Assembly: GCA_023213315.1 (NCBI GenBank)
Contig: JAKCPI010013944.1
Coordinates: forward strand, 1 to 64,000
DNA length: 64,000 nt
Reading direction: 5' to 3'
Origin: Euborellia annulipes
Taxonomy: Eukaryota > Arthropoda > Insecta > Dermaptera > Anisolabididae
Both the position numbers and the translations under genes were made by a program. Positions 1 through 24,600 of this stretch are shown here, one piece after another. The notes under the pieces are model-generated. The model searched no databases. It saw only the letters and a program-made list of their open reading frames with translations, and had not been told where the DNA came from. The stretch's first letter is position 1. Each line of letters begins with the position of its first letter.

Positions 1-1444
1 AGATCTATAATTCAAGTCCTGAACAAAATATCTATTTTACTTAATCCATAAATTATCAATAGATCAAATATTTCTGCACCTACCGTTTTTTAATTCAGCC
101 TCTTTTTTGAATTTCATTTGTAAAACAGAGTATGTTATATTAAAAAATATTTGTTTAAAAATCGAAAATATTTATTTTCTCTATTTTGTTAATTTCTTTG
201 ACCTGTGGTTCAGAGGTATAGCAGCTTCTGGTGCTAGAGCAAAAAAATAAAATTAAAATTGTAAATTTTTGTTAAATTAACTTGAAAGGAAAGGTTATCC
301 CTTCTTCTAAAAAATAAATATTTTAATTTTTGTTTTTAATTTAAACTTATTTTGATTTTTTTTAGGAAAAAAATAGTATATATTTTGGCGTTGCAGTCAA
401 GAATTATCAAGAAGTATTGCTCAACGCCATAAGATTGTATTTAATTAAGAAACAAACTAACAAAACGACAAAAAAATGAACAAAATATTTTATACTTTTA
501 TAAAAATAAGAATTGTATAAAAATAAGCTCTTTAGATATTATTATTATTATATCTATCTATATTATTTTCATTTCTCATATTAATAAGAATATTTTTTCC
601 CTATTTTAGTGTAAACATGATCTCATTTAGTCTCTACACCATTTTTCTAAAACTAATTATTCAATCCTTCTTTGAGTAGCTCACAGCTATATTTTATATA
701 TTTAACTAAATAGAAACTATATTAATTCATAGTATGTACATGTTGAATATTTCAAAAAATTTTAATTTTCTTGTAGATTCTGAAAAAAATTTAAAATAAA
801 AAATTATTTTTACCTATATCTGCTATTTTTATCTATAATAATATAATAACAGTTACACTGCACTCTTTTTTTTGCTTATAATAGAATTATTATTATTTAT
901 TGCTTATTAATTTTTTAGTTAATGTAACCAGTATAAATAAAAATTTGACTATTTTAACTGGTATTTTCCTTAAAACATATCGATAGTAATCTATACTGTT
1001 GTACATTTTTAAATTACTTTTTTAAATTACTCACTACTTTGATATTAATTAAAAAATTTTGTTGTACTACATATCTTGGGGGGAAAAATAATAAAAGAAA
1101 ATAAAATATTAAAAAATTGCAAAATTTAGTTGAATCTATGAATTTTTTGATTAAAGAAAATAATATTAATTGTAAATTACCATAAAATTTTCGTTTTAAG
1201 CTTTAAATAAATATATTTTGTTTATTATTTAAAATATTTCATTTTGTATATTAGAAAAATTATGTAATTTATAACTTTCTATTGTGTTGTTTATAAATTA
1301 TAATGATTATTTTGTATATACAATATATATATATATATTTTCCCTAGATATATATCTTATTTTTATAAATACTAAATTTTCACATTTAGATATTTTAATT
1401 TTTCCAAGTATTTGTGTATGTCCTTTAATAAGTAGAATATAAAT
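1..1444. other. AT-rich DNA without gene
   Basis: Very AT-rich, stop-dense in all frames. A short tRNA-like fragment at about 198-246 (gacctgtggttcagaggta) resembles the head of the SINE at 29935. Nothing else is seen. Confidence 0.6.
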
Positions 1445-1680
1445 CAGGATCCGAAGGAACTTTGCAGCCAGAAAATTAAATAAAAAAATTTTAATTTTTT
1501 ATTCGCCGACTTTTCATCAGTGTAAAAATATTTGACCCTCATCAGGGCAAATATTGTAAAATTATTTGACCTGAGGTCATTTGATTCGAGGTTGTGATTG
1601 GCGACCGGAACGTCGGCGAATAAAAAATTAAATAAATTTTTTTATTTAATTTTCTGGCTGCAAAGTTCCTTCGGATCCTG
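1445..1680. mobile_element. Fold-back element, ~65-bp inverted arms
   Basis: The left arm begins CAGGATCCGAAGGAACTTTG and the right arm is its complement ending GGATCCTG. Both arms run on through a long A/T stretch to ATTCGCCGAC. The loop contains CTGATGA twice on the minus strand and GTCGG beside the arm. No clear target duplication. Confidence 0.75.
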
Positions 1681-2061
1681 TTTAAACTTACACAGCCATA
1701 AAACATTAAATTTAAAAGAATATATGTTTTTACTCCACTGACGAATATTTTTTAATGTTATAAGAAACGATATCGAATAAAACGGGATTCAATCGTCCAT
1801 TATTCTTTAATAAATCTAATCAATTTGATCTGATCCAGTATTCGGTAGCTCTGATGATGATGAAGTTAGGACAGCTATTCAATTCATCCCTCAAATATAT
1901 ATTTATATTTAAGTTCATTTCACATTTATTCTTTACGTCTGACATCGACAAGGAGTGATTTTATCATTTCTAGCAAAGTAGTTTTTTTAATATTTTATGT
2001 CTTTTATTAGGGGTAGACATTATTATAAGTCAGTAGAAACTGCCAGAGGAACATTCAACTC

Positions 2062-2260
2062 AGTATAAAAAGGAAGTTACTTCCGGAAGTTAGGTTGTGT
2101 TGACAGAAGTAAAAAAAAAGGTTTTTTCTTTTTTCAAGATAAATATGCTGTGCAGGCTCGGTCTCCAAGCCATTAAAGATCTTGCAAAAAGAAAAAACCT
2201 TTTTTTCTTACTACTGTTAACACAATCTGACTTCTGGCAAGTAACTTCCTTATTATACTT
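2062..2260. repeat. Imperfect inverted repeat (~70-bp arms)
   Basis: The left arm AGTATAAAAAGGAAGTTACT continues into a T-rich block. The right arm ends AGTAACTTCCTTATTATACT. The arms diverge by several substitutions, so this is an old palindromic element. Confidence 0.65.
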
Positions 2261-2706
2261 ATAGGACTATAAATAGTATTTCTTTAAAAGACTCTAATCT
2301 TGAATATTATAACCAGTGGCGAAACCAAGATTTAAAACAAACATTAACGCTCAAGCAATGCCAAAAGTTATAAACAAAAGATAAAAAAATATTTTTTGTG
2401 GAAAAATAATAATGAATCGTTAGTAGATCTACTCTTTGACCAATTTTATTCAAAACTCATGTCTCATGCCAGGGGTACCGTACCAAAATATCAAATTTGA
2501 AAATCTGGTACCATTTTTTACTTCTTGATTTTGTACACACACATACAGATTGAAAGACCATTTTCTTGTTTAATCTAGAGTCCTTGAAGGTATTTTTTGA
2601 TGTGATTTCCTTAACATTCAGAACAATTTTTTCGCATTTATTTAAAAAATTTGGGTTCATTTCTCCTGATAACTAAAATTGCTTTATGAGTGAATTCATA
2701 TACCCG

Positions 2707-2800
2707 AATGCTGTGGTCTAGTGGTAAGGGCACACCGAGTACAAATTGGGGGATCCGTGGTTCATCTCCTGGGGGCACACTCTTAGGTATTTGAATTAAT
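2707..2800 (+). mobile_element. tRNA-derived SINE fragment
   Basis: Contains an A-box-like TGGTCTAGTGGTAAGGGC and a B-box-like GTGGTTCATCTCC, tRNA-like but without a foldable intact cloverleaf. It is followed by A/T-rich body and a (TA)n tract at about 2866-2891. Confidence 0.45.
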
Positions 2801-2921
2801 AAATATTGGAATTATATAAATTTCCTTTGCAGCTAACATACGCGATGTATATAATAACTTAAATAATATATATATATATATATATATATATGAAGTTTAT
2901 TATTTATTAATGAATAACACG

Positions 2922-3066
2922 TGGTTAAGTTTCAAAAATATTTTATTTTAGCTTATGCGCATTTCGACGTTAATATGTTTTGAGTTTTGTGCCATAGCTC
3001 TGAAGATGACGTATTAACGTCGAAATGCGCATAAGCTAAAATAAAATCCTTTTGAAACTTAACCTC
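2922..3066. mobile_element. Fold-back element with hammerhead-like motif
   Basis: The arms TTAAGTTTCAAAAATATTTT and their complement extend through TTAGCTTATGCGCATTTCGA on both sides of a 40-bp centre. The plus strand reads CTGAAGAT, then GACGT ATTA ACGTC (a perfect 5-bp hairpin), then GAAAT. This is the same layout as in the larger fold-backs. Confidence 0.7.
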
Positions 3067-4314
3067 GTATTATTTATTAATCTATGATTAGATGAAAATT
3101 TAATTAAAAAAAGCATAATCATAGAAATTGGCATTTGCCGGCTAGTTACGATGAGCCCTAATTGAAAAAAGCCCCTTCAATGCCCTCAATAGGTTTGTTC
3201 TAAGAGCTTCAAATCGATTCTCATGTGCAGAACACATAATTGAATAATGAATTAACGGACTTATATTTGAAACTGTTCGGAATTACTCTAGCAATAAACC
3301 TATAATAAAAAAAATATATATATTTATATTCTAAAGCTTGTAACGTTCATCATATTCATTAATTTAAACTTTCTTTGAACCTGAGAAAATTATGGGTAAG
3401 ATTATAAATAAAAAAAAAATATTTTGATATAAAAAAAATCTCTTATAATTATTTGACTCATTAATATTTTTTTAATGTCTTCCTCTTTTATAAACTCTTA
3501 ATATAAGATAAATGTTTTTTTAAAACAGTTTTTTATAATATATTTAACAAAAGAAAAAACATCATTATACATTTATGACTAGTGAACAATTATTTATAAT
3601 AATAAGAAAGATAATTTGTTTGTTTGACTTACAACTAAAACTAAAATCATTCTTAAAAAATAGTCATTGATTGTATAAGTAAATCTTAAGCCAAGAAGGC
3701 TTTGTTAATAAAAAATAATGTAAATTGCTCTTAGAAAAATACATGTCTTGATGAAGGCAGTATAAGAGAGAGGTTTGAAGCTTTCATTTAAAGATTGAAA
3801 TAAAGTTATATAGAGTAGAAATTTGAGAAGAGATTCCACAAGTGATCAAACATGAACACTCAACATCACATTTATAATCTACTGGCAATGGCTAATTAAT
3901 TAATTTATATATATATCAATCAAAAGAGCAAATAGACATTAGACATGAAAGATGAAAAATCATTTAATATTTATATTTTTTATTTTATTAAGCATTTTAA
4001 GCCAAAAGCTCTCGTTTAAGGGTTTTCAGGTGGGCACAATGAGCCCGCAACTACTGAGACATTTTAAAGTATTTTTATGCGGTTTTTTTTTTTAAATTCG
4101 TGAGCATTTTACATAATAGAATGCTTTTTTTTAATTACGATTAATTAAAATTTTTTTTTTAATTTATAGAAAATGCAAAAAAAAAAAAAACTATATTATA
4201 TTATGAAAATTGTAATTTTTTTTTTATCTAAAAATGCAAAAATCATTAATATCCGACTTTTATAATTAAATAAAGTGGGTCAAAAATAAATTTCGTATTT
4301 ATTTAAAAATTAAC
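3067..4314. other. AT-rich DNA without gene
   Basis: Homopolymer runs and stops in all frames. No recognisable element. Confidence 0.5.
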
Positions 4315-4322
4315 GTCTAGAT

Positions 4323-4501
4323 CATCGGTTCCCAACCCGTGGGCCGCGGGCTGAGTGGAACTGGGGCCGCAGACGTCTAAGGAAAGATAAAAATTACATA
4401 TCTTTATATATAAAATTATATATATGCATATATAGAGTGGGCCTCAGCGTTTTTTTAACGGAAAAAGTGGGCCGCACATCAAAAAAGGTTGGAAATCGCT
4501 G
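4323..4501. mobile_element. hAT-like MITE with perfect 8-bp target duplication
   Basis: The 179-bp element has imperfect ends CATCGGTTCCCAACCCGTGG and, inverted, CAGCGATTTCCAACCTTTTT. It is flanked on both sides by GTCTAGAT (4315-4322, 4502-4509). The inner GGGCCGC pairs are typical of hAT MITEs. Confidence 0.85.
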
Positions 4502-4627
4502 GTCTAGATAGTTCAGCACTCTTGCAAAAGATGACAGGCTAGTCTAACAGCCGGCATTATCAGACCACATATAAGCCTATATTTATATATTTTTATGCTG
4601 TTTTAAATGATATACATGTATAATATA

Positions 4628-5286
4628 TGGACGGCTGAGAAACATAGTGGTGTAAGTCCGAAAATTCAATTTTTGAGTTAAGCCTACGAAACGTTTTCTC
4701 TTTTGAGTGCCAAAGGCGCGAAAATATATTTCCATTCTTTGCTATTAATTCTGGCCTATTCTTTTGTTCTCCTGCTATTTAAATGTATATGTTTATAAAA
4801 CTGTTGTATGTCTCTTTGGACCAGTGTTGGGTGCTGCCTTCTCAAGGGGGGTTTTTGTTGGGATTTTCAATAAATATTTCAATTTTTTAAATTTATGTTT
4901 ATTATGACTTATTATTAATACAAGGTCTGGTACTTCGGAGGTTGAGAGAGAGAATGATCTCGCCCGGGAGTGGGGGTGGCCTTTTATGCCTTTTTTCAGA
5001 CAGTAATCCCCCATTCCCAGGGGATCAGACACACGTGTAACGATTCCAATTGCAGAATTTGCGCTTTTCGGTGGGAATGTTTACATGTGTGTCTTGTTCT
5101 AGAAATATATCAAATTTTGCCATCGAATGAGTTTAAAAATAGAGCTTTAGATTCCAAATATCAAATTTTGTATCTCTCTCTCTCTCTCTCTCTCTCTGTT
5201 CTTTTAGCTTCACAACAAAACTTTCAAACGCCTTTTCTCGAATTGGTGAATTTCGGACTTACACCACTGTGTTTCTCAGTTCTCCA
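4628..5286. mobile_element. Tc1/mariner-like non-autonomous element
   Basis: Inverted ends of about 38 bp are related: TGGACGGCTGAGAAACATAG on the left, complement of CTGTGTTTCTCAGTTCTCCA on the right. They continue as TGGTGTAAGTCCGAAA. The flanks are TATA. A (CT)n microsatellite lies at about 5174-5197. No intact transposase frame; the open frames inside are short and of mixed composition. Confidence 0.6.
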
Positions 5287-5919
5287 TATAATAATATTAA
5301 AAACTATTCATTATTAAAGGATCAACGAAAATCAAACAAATACATGAGATATATAGCTCTACCATCCTGTCATTTGTTGGCATATTTTCGTAATAGTTGG
5401 GCTTTTTGGCTAAATTTTTAAGACCCCTAACGCCATCTTATCAGCAAAAACATGAGAACAGCTTGCCTCCTGAAGAGTCTTTATTCTTTTTCCCAAGATT
5501 ACACATTAGAATAAAAATGATTTTTCTTAATTAAAAAATCAAATAAATATTTTTTGACTGAATAAATGGCTCGAGAGGGTAACCAATTTCATATTTGTTA
5601 ATTAAGATTTCCATAAAATAAATGAAGAGGAAATTTCTTAGTCATTATATTTTAAGTTAAAAGCGTAAAAGCTGTTATTTTTCATGTACAAAAATTAAGC
5701 AAATTAAATTATTTTTCATCTGACATTTCATTTTTTAATTCCCTTATTTAATCTAATTTCTATTTGCTGAATATAATTTTTTTTTTTTAGAAAATTTGTA
5801 TATTTATATATATAATATTTGAACTGTTTATAATCAAATAGGATGTAAAATTTTTGAGAAAAAAAAATTAAAAATGATATTAAAGAAACAGTATTTAGTT
5901 CTTATCTTTTTTGTTTGTT

Positions 5920-18757
<12,838 letters not shown>

Positions 18758-19960
18758 CTTTGTCACTGATTTTTCTTCCTTTTGATTCACAAATAAATAT
18801 TTCTTTCCTTGTGCTTGTCATAGACATTATAGATAAATTTAAATTTCATGGTCAACTACATCTGTCAAATATTAACAAGTCAACTCAATGAAAGGGCTAT
18901 ATGAAATCAATTAATAAAAAACAACACCTTGATTAAATGATATACATAATTATATAATAGATGGAATTTGTACACTTTCATGATAATTTTCAACGAAAAA
19001 AATATTTATATGGGAAGAATGACAATTGATAACCTCCATTGCTAATACCAGGATAACACTGATTCCATGTTGCTAACACACATCCAGAACAACATTGACT
19101 CAATATATATAAATATACAAAGCTTATTAGAATCGTAATAGTTCAAATGACGTAGGAAGGCGTAAATGTCCTTCATATGACGTATGAGAAATTATCAATA
19201 CAAATTTAAAAAAAAAAAATTTATTTCGAAATATTTTGTAATTTTTATAATTTTTTTTAATGTAGGATTTTTGATTTCATCTATAAAATTTCATTGTTGC
19301 TATATCCTTTGTTATAATAGTATAATTTAGACGGAATTTAGGTAATATTAATTAATCTGGATAATTTTTTCTCAAAAAATAATTCATTAATATAAACTAA
19401 AGTATATATTATATTAATTATAAGAATAATAATCATTTGATTTGAAATTTCCTCTCAAATTTAAAATCCACTCAAAGAATATAAGTTTTGTACCTGATGA
19501 ACCTGTTGTATTAATCAAATTTCTTGAGAAAAACTTTTTAAGTGTAAAAAAATTAATAATTGCAAATTTTATTATTTATTTCAATATTTTTATTTAGAAT
19601 TTTGCATTTTTTAAAATATATATTTTTAAATTAAGATTTGTATATTCTTAGGATTTCAAGCAGTTTAGGAGGCATCCTGCATCTAAAGCAAGTTCATTTA
19701 GTTAGTGAAAAGTTTAATTTTTTTTGTGATTTTTCCCTCAAGATTTCTGCCACATAATAGAAAATAGTAACATCATGTTATTCATCTTGATCAACCAGTA
19801 CCTGACCAGTTTGAAATGCGCTTGAAATGGCTCTTCGTTGTTGGTATGTATTACATTTTAATCATTTTCATTTGGTCATGCAGGCATGGTGTGGCCTGAT
19901 GCTTGAGACCTTGGGGGGGGGGAGCTGAAAATGGCTTCCTCAACCACAAACGAAATGGAA
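18758..19960. other. Upstream of copine; AT-rich DNA without gene
   Basis: No clear core promoter is visible before the copine start. The stretch is stop-dense on both strands and holds no recognisable element. Confidence 0.45.
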
Positions 19961-19963
19961 TAA

Positions 19964-20420
19964 TCCTATATATATAAATGCCGAGTAACCGTCTGTCTGT
20001 CACGATATGTTTGACCATCCCGTTGTGATTTTGAAATTAAATTTTGGGTTAATCTTTACTATAGGACTCCAAGCCACCGAGGGGGCGCTGGCTTACACTT
20101 CACAAGTTCACTCTTTTGATATTAGCCGAGAATTCCCTAATTGTTTTATATTTTTTTTAATCTAAGGAAACCGAACTGCGACCGAAGATCCGAAACAATT
20201 AGGTCGGGACCCCTGCAAGTTGTTTAAAAAAAAAAAGATTATTACCTTAACCTGGCCTCGAAACCACGCCAGCCTGGGTGGCTTGGAGTCCTATAGTAAA
20301 GATTAGCCAAATTTTGTACTTTTATAGTCTGACGTTAAAGAGAGTTCAGGAAAAATGCCCCAAATTCAAAATGGGAGAATTTAAAAAATATCTGAAATTT
20401 CCTTCTTTAAGCCAATTAAT
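19964..20420 (+). mobile_element. Helitron-like fragment (family Q) split by a palindromic insertion
   Basis: Begins CTATATATATAAATGCCGAG and carries GTCTGTCTGTCACGATATGT and TTTGACCATCCCG, as in the copies at 22600, 51456 and 58253-59112. After the insertion at 20047-20308 the same element resumes with AAATTTTGTACTTTTATAGT. The 3' end is not clear. Confidence 0.6.
20047..20308. mobile_element. 262-bp palindromic element inside the Helitron fragment
   Basis: The ends GGTTAATCTTTACTATAGGA and, inverted, GGCTAATCTTTACTATAGGA share about 32 bp. The target duplication AAATTTTG lies at 20039-20046 and 20309-20316. An 8-bp duplication fits hAT-like transposition, though the ends are not the usual CAG type. 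Confidence 0.82.
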
Positions 20421-20484
20421 TGAATACTCGGTTTCGGTTTCGGCCAAAAAGTAGCCGAAACCTGAGTCTGAAAAGATGGGATGA

Positions 20485-20803
20485 GACCAGGGCCGGATCT
20501 AAGGGGGGCAGTGGGTGCCCTGGGCGGCAGATATCAGGGGGCGGCAATTAAAGAAAGATTTACTAAAAAAAAGGTAAAATGATATGTGAATGAGAAATAA
20601 AAATGCTGGAGGTACTTTCAGGCCAAATTTTAATACCACTATACAGCCGACGTTCCTGGATGAGACTCTCATGCAAAAAAAAGGAAAAAATTTTCCGCAA
20701 GGCGGAAAAAGAATATTTAATGGTAATAATTTTGATTGGTAGGGCTTCTACTAGCAGCCTGCACATGGCGGTTTAGCCTCCCAAATGCCGCCCGCCTCTA
20801 TCT
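20485..20803. mobile_element. Fragment of the CAGGGCCGGATC family
   Basis: Begins CAGGGCCGGATCTAAGGGGG and shares GGGCGGCAGATATCAGGGGG and the following 60 bp with the intact copy at 24353-24544. The far end was not identified; a SINE follows directly. The open frames inside are not coding. Confidence 0.55.
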
Positions 20804-21069
20804 TTTTTTTTTTTTTAAAACATTCACACTTTTTTCTCATTCACACTCACATTCACACACTCATTCACAGAGTCTTTTCGGCAACTTAGGCCATTTAAGA
20901 CTTAACGATATCCGTTATTGATTATTATACATATTTAGGTCCAGGCATTCTTATTTAAGCCATTTGGTATCCAAATGCCTTAAATAAAATCTTCGGACGC
21001 CTGGGGTCCGAACCCGCGACGTTCGGTATAGAAGGTAGACGCGCTACCAACTACTCCAAGCCCCGTGGG
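20804..21069 (-). mobile_element. SINE family A, full-length
   Basis: Reverse orientation: poly-T, then CATTCACACTTTTTTCTCAT, TTGGTATCCAAATGCC, and the tRNA-like head ending CCAAGCCCCGTGGG. The target duplication CGCCTCTATCT lies at 20793-20803 and 21070-21080. Confidence 0.9.
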
Positions 21070-21585
21070 CGCCTCTATCTCACTATCAGCATGAAGTGAG
21101 GGAGATTTTGAACCTTGATATTCCTCTTCTGATTACGGAAATGATATCTAATTTATAAAAACAGATCAAAGTAAATAATTACTTTAGCTCGAGGGAGTTG
21201 TGGTCCCAGGATTTCTTAAGGAGGGGGGGGGAACTGAAATTTTTGTGTAGGCAGGCAGTGGCACCTTTCGAGTAAGGGAGGATAATGCGGGTTATAACGA
21301 TTTATTAAGCTTATATTTTAATTCCGGATTCAAATTTGCATTAAAAAACAACTAGGCCTATATATATTAATATTTTTTTGTGCAAAAGGGAAGAAAGAGT
21401 ACGGACCCTCACGGTCCCTGTGAAACCGACCGCTAGAGGCTGCAGGTTTCTAGTTTAATCATATATTAAATATTACTGCTAATTAATAATAAATGATTAC
21501 TATAATCCAGAGCATAACTAAGACCTTTTACATTAATTATTTTTAAATTAGCAACTACAAATATCTTACATTTTTTTTTTTATTA

Positions 21586-21639
21586 CTAATTATTTACTTG
21601 TTTTAATAAGGTGAATATTGAAAATGAAAATCTCAATGT
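21586..21639 (-). CDS. Odorant receptor exon 5 (C-terminal 17 codons and stop)
   Basis: After acceptor CTTTTACAG the exon reads TLRFSFSIFTLLKQVNN and TAG. A short last exon with S(Y/F)S.FTLL is characteristic of insect odorant receptors. AATAAA occurs two bases after the stop. Confidence 0.85.
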   Translation of the reverse strand, partial: TLRFSFSIFTLLKQVNN

Positions 21640-24600
21640 CTGTAAAAGATGTCATGAAATTAGTAGGAAATAATATAAAAAAAGATTTTATAAATAATTT
21701 ACTTACCTCGATAAAAAAGTTCATATTCATTAAGAAAAATGATCCACCTTTTATATCCAATGGTTTTTGTGCCAAACGTATAATTTGTAAAACTCCATAC
21801 TTATATTTATTTGAATAATTGACCCAACCGGTGAAATAGATTTCATTTGCAACTTTAAAACCCTTTATTAAAACAAAAGGAAATTATTAAAAAATATAAA
21901 TCTTTCTTCCAAAATCCCTATATATAGAAAGAGATATTGTGTCTAAGACTGAACGCACACCAATTGAGCAATAACGTTTTTGAACAAAACGTTTTTGCCT
22001 AAAACTGATTTTTCAATGCTTTTCTAAGGGTCAACGCACACCGTAGAGACCAACACAATTCGACATGATTCGACATCATTGAAGAAAATGTTTTGCAATT
22101 GAGCGTTTTGCACGATCGGTGTGCGTTGGCATCGAGCAAAACGTTTTGCTCTTGGACAAAACGTTTTGTCCGAAAATGTTTTTGATCAATCGGTGTGCAT
22201 TGGCATAAAGCAAAACGTTTTGCTTTCGATTACCGAAAGTAAGAGAAAGTTGTGAGCTGTGCGATCAGTCACATCAGAGTTTTTAAATAACTATCAACCA
22301 AGATGAGATATCAATTTGTTTTTGCTAAAAAAATTACTTAAATTAATATTCAGAGACCCGCTTCGAGGTGCTACCCTGAAAATCCTATTACTCAAGAATT
22401 TCACGGGTTTTTTTTTTTCAAATTCAGAGCCTTAGGGCACTTTTTATCGGAATTTTTGGATTTTTTTGCTTAAAGATTGTTCAAATAAATAGCTCAAAAA
22501 TTTTGAATTTTTCTCAAATTCGGACCCTTAGGTCCCTATTTTAGGAAAAATATATATTTTTCAATTTTCTAAATGAATTTATTGAATGATATAATAAAAT
22601 CTATATATAATAATTACGGAGTGTCCGTCTGTCTGTCCGTCTGTCACGCTCTGTTTGACCAACTTCCCATTGGAATTTTGAAACGAAATTTTGCAGTCTT
22701 ATAGAGGACGTTATAGAGAGTCCCGGAAAAATACTCGGGTCCCAAAATTCCTATAACTTTTTGAGTTATTAATTAAGAAAAGGCGAGGGTCCGCCGCAGG
22801 CGGGCCCGAGCCAGCGGCTGGGGGGTCCAGGGGGCGTAGCCCCCCTGTCTAGACGTCAGCCCGTTTCTCATATTTAAGAAAGGCGAGGGTCCGCCGCAGG
22901 CGGGCCCGAGCCAGCGGCTGGGGGGTCCAGGGGGGCGTAGAATCTACTTTGATATTTTATTTTTCAATATTTTCCGCCTCGAGAAAACACGTTTAACGGA
23001 TTATATATATAAAAAAAAAAAAAAATGCTTAAAATATTGCGTATTCATAGAGAGCCAAAGACGAATCCGAGCCATCTAATTTATATTTAAAGAATCCTGT
23101 AGACACCAGTAGGATAGGATTAACTCTATGACATGCATGAACATAATATTAATATTTTATTTCAGTAATTTGGTTACTTACTATATATTTGACTTTTTCT
23201 GCCCAATAAACATAGAGAAATACTTGTAAAATGTGCATTATCAAAGAAAAACATAGACTTGACATCTCCGGATCTGCCCATGATCTCTAAAAAATATTAT
23301 TAATCTAAAAATTGAATATGTTTCTAGACATTTTTCAAACGGCTTCATTTTAAAAAGATTTTAAATATATTATTAGACCTGCATAAAGAGACCTATATAA
23401 AGAAAACACCTCCATTTATCTTTCTGTGTATGTTAAGACGTTTAATTCTCTGTTATCTTTAGGAAAAGATAGTTTTAATCCTCCATTTTTATTTTGTTCA
23501 AAAATAATTAATAGAAATAATTTAAATGTCCATATTTAGACACCCTTCTTTTTTTTTTAATTTAAATGAGATTTTACATTTTTCTTTGGAACTTTTCAAA
23601 ATTAAAAAAAGTTTTGCCACTTTTTTGCACATCGTCTCTCAAAACCAGTGTTTCAGTTAATATATCGCAAAAAGTAATGTGTCCGAATAAGATTAAAAAA
23701 ATCTTTTTATTTTAAATACCTTTTCATACTTTTTTTTTTTTTGAGATATCTGAGAACGTTTTGACCCCGTTTTCTAAATTGTTATTCAATATAATTTTGA
23801 AAAATGTACATCGCCTGAACGGAAAGCGTACCTCTAACAATACAAGAAGTGAAACCCTTATCTCTCCATTATAATCCATCTTAATTATATAACTTTTTTA
23901 AAATAGTTGCTTTTTGAGTTTGTGGCTGTGATGTGATTATAATGGAGAATTGAAGATATCAGCCAAATTGGGTTTATCTAGGTTAATAAAACTCCCAAAG
24001 TAAGACGTTTCGGTCTGAATTTATTTGGCCATCTTCAGTTTTTGGGAATTATACACATAGTGCAAGTGCACATGTGATCAAACCGGGACTTCAATAATAA
24101 AATTTATTTGCTTCATACAAAATTATATGGCTCCTGTGCACAAGGTCAGTGATAATACAATGTTAATATAATTAATTATCTCTGAGCTTGGGCACATAAT
24201 AATGGCCATATAATTTTGTATGAAGCAAATAAATTTTATTATTGACGAGTCCTGGTTTGATCATATGTGCACTTGCACTACCTGTATAATTCCCAATAAC
24301 TGAAGATCGCCAAATAAATTTAGGCCGAAACGTCTTATTCTGTGAGTTTTATCATTGCCGGATCTAGGGGAGGGCAGTGGGTGCGTGTGCCCCGGGCGGC
24401 AGATATCAGGGGGCGGCAATTAAAGAAAGATTTACTAAAAAAAAGGTAAAATGATATGAATTTTGTATAGAAAATTTTAAGGAGGGGCAAATTAAATTTT
24501 GCCCCCCCCCCCCTAAAAATCTCCTAAGCTTAGTTCCGGCTCTGAGTTTTATTAACTTAGATAATCCAATTCTCCATTATATTATTTATTCAAAATATTA

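Larger units (their letters stand above)
23938..24580. mobile_element. Fold-back element with two hammerhead-like cores, in odorant receptor intron 2
   Basis: The arms begin TAATGGAGAATTG and run through AATAAAACTC, AGACGTTTCGG and CATCTTCAG on the left, mirrored on the right. Cores: minus 24004-24038, plus 24300-24334. The right arm is split by a hAT-like insertion at 24353-24544. Confidence 0.8.
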
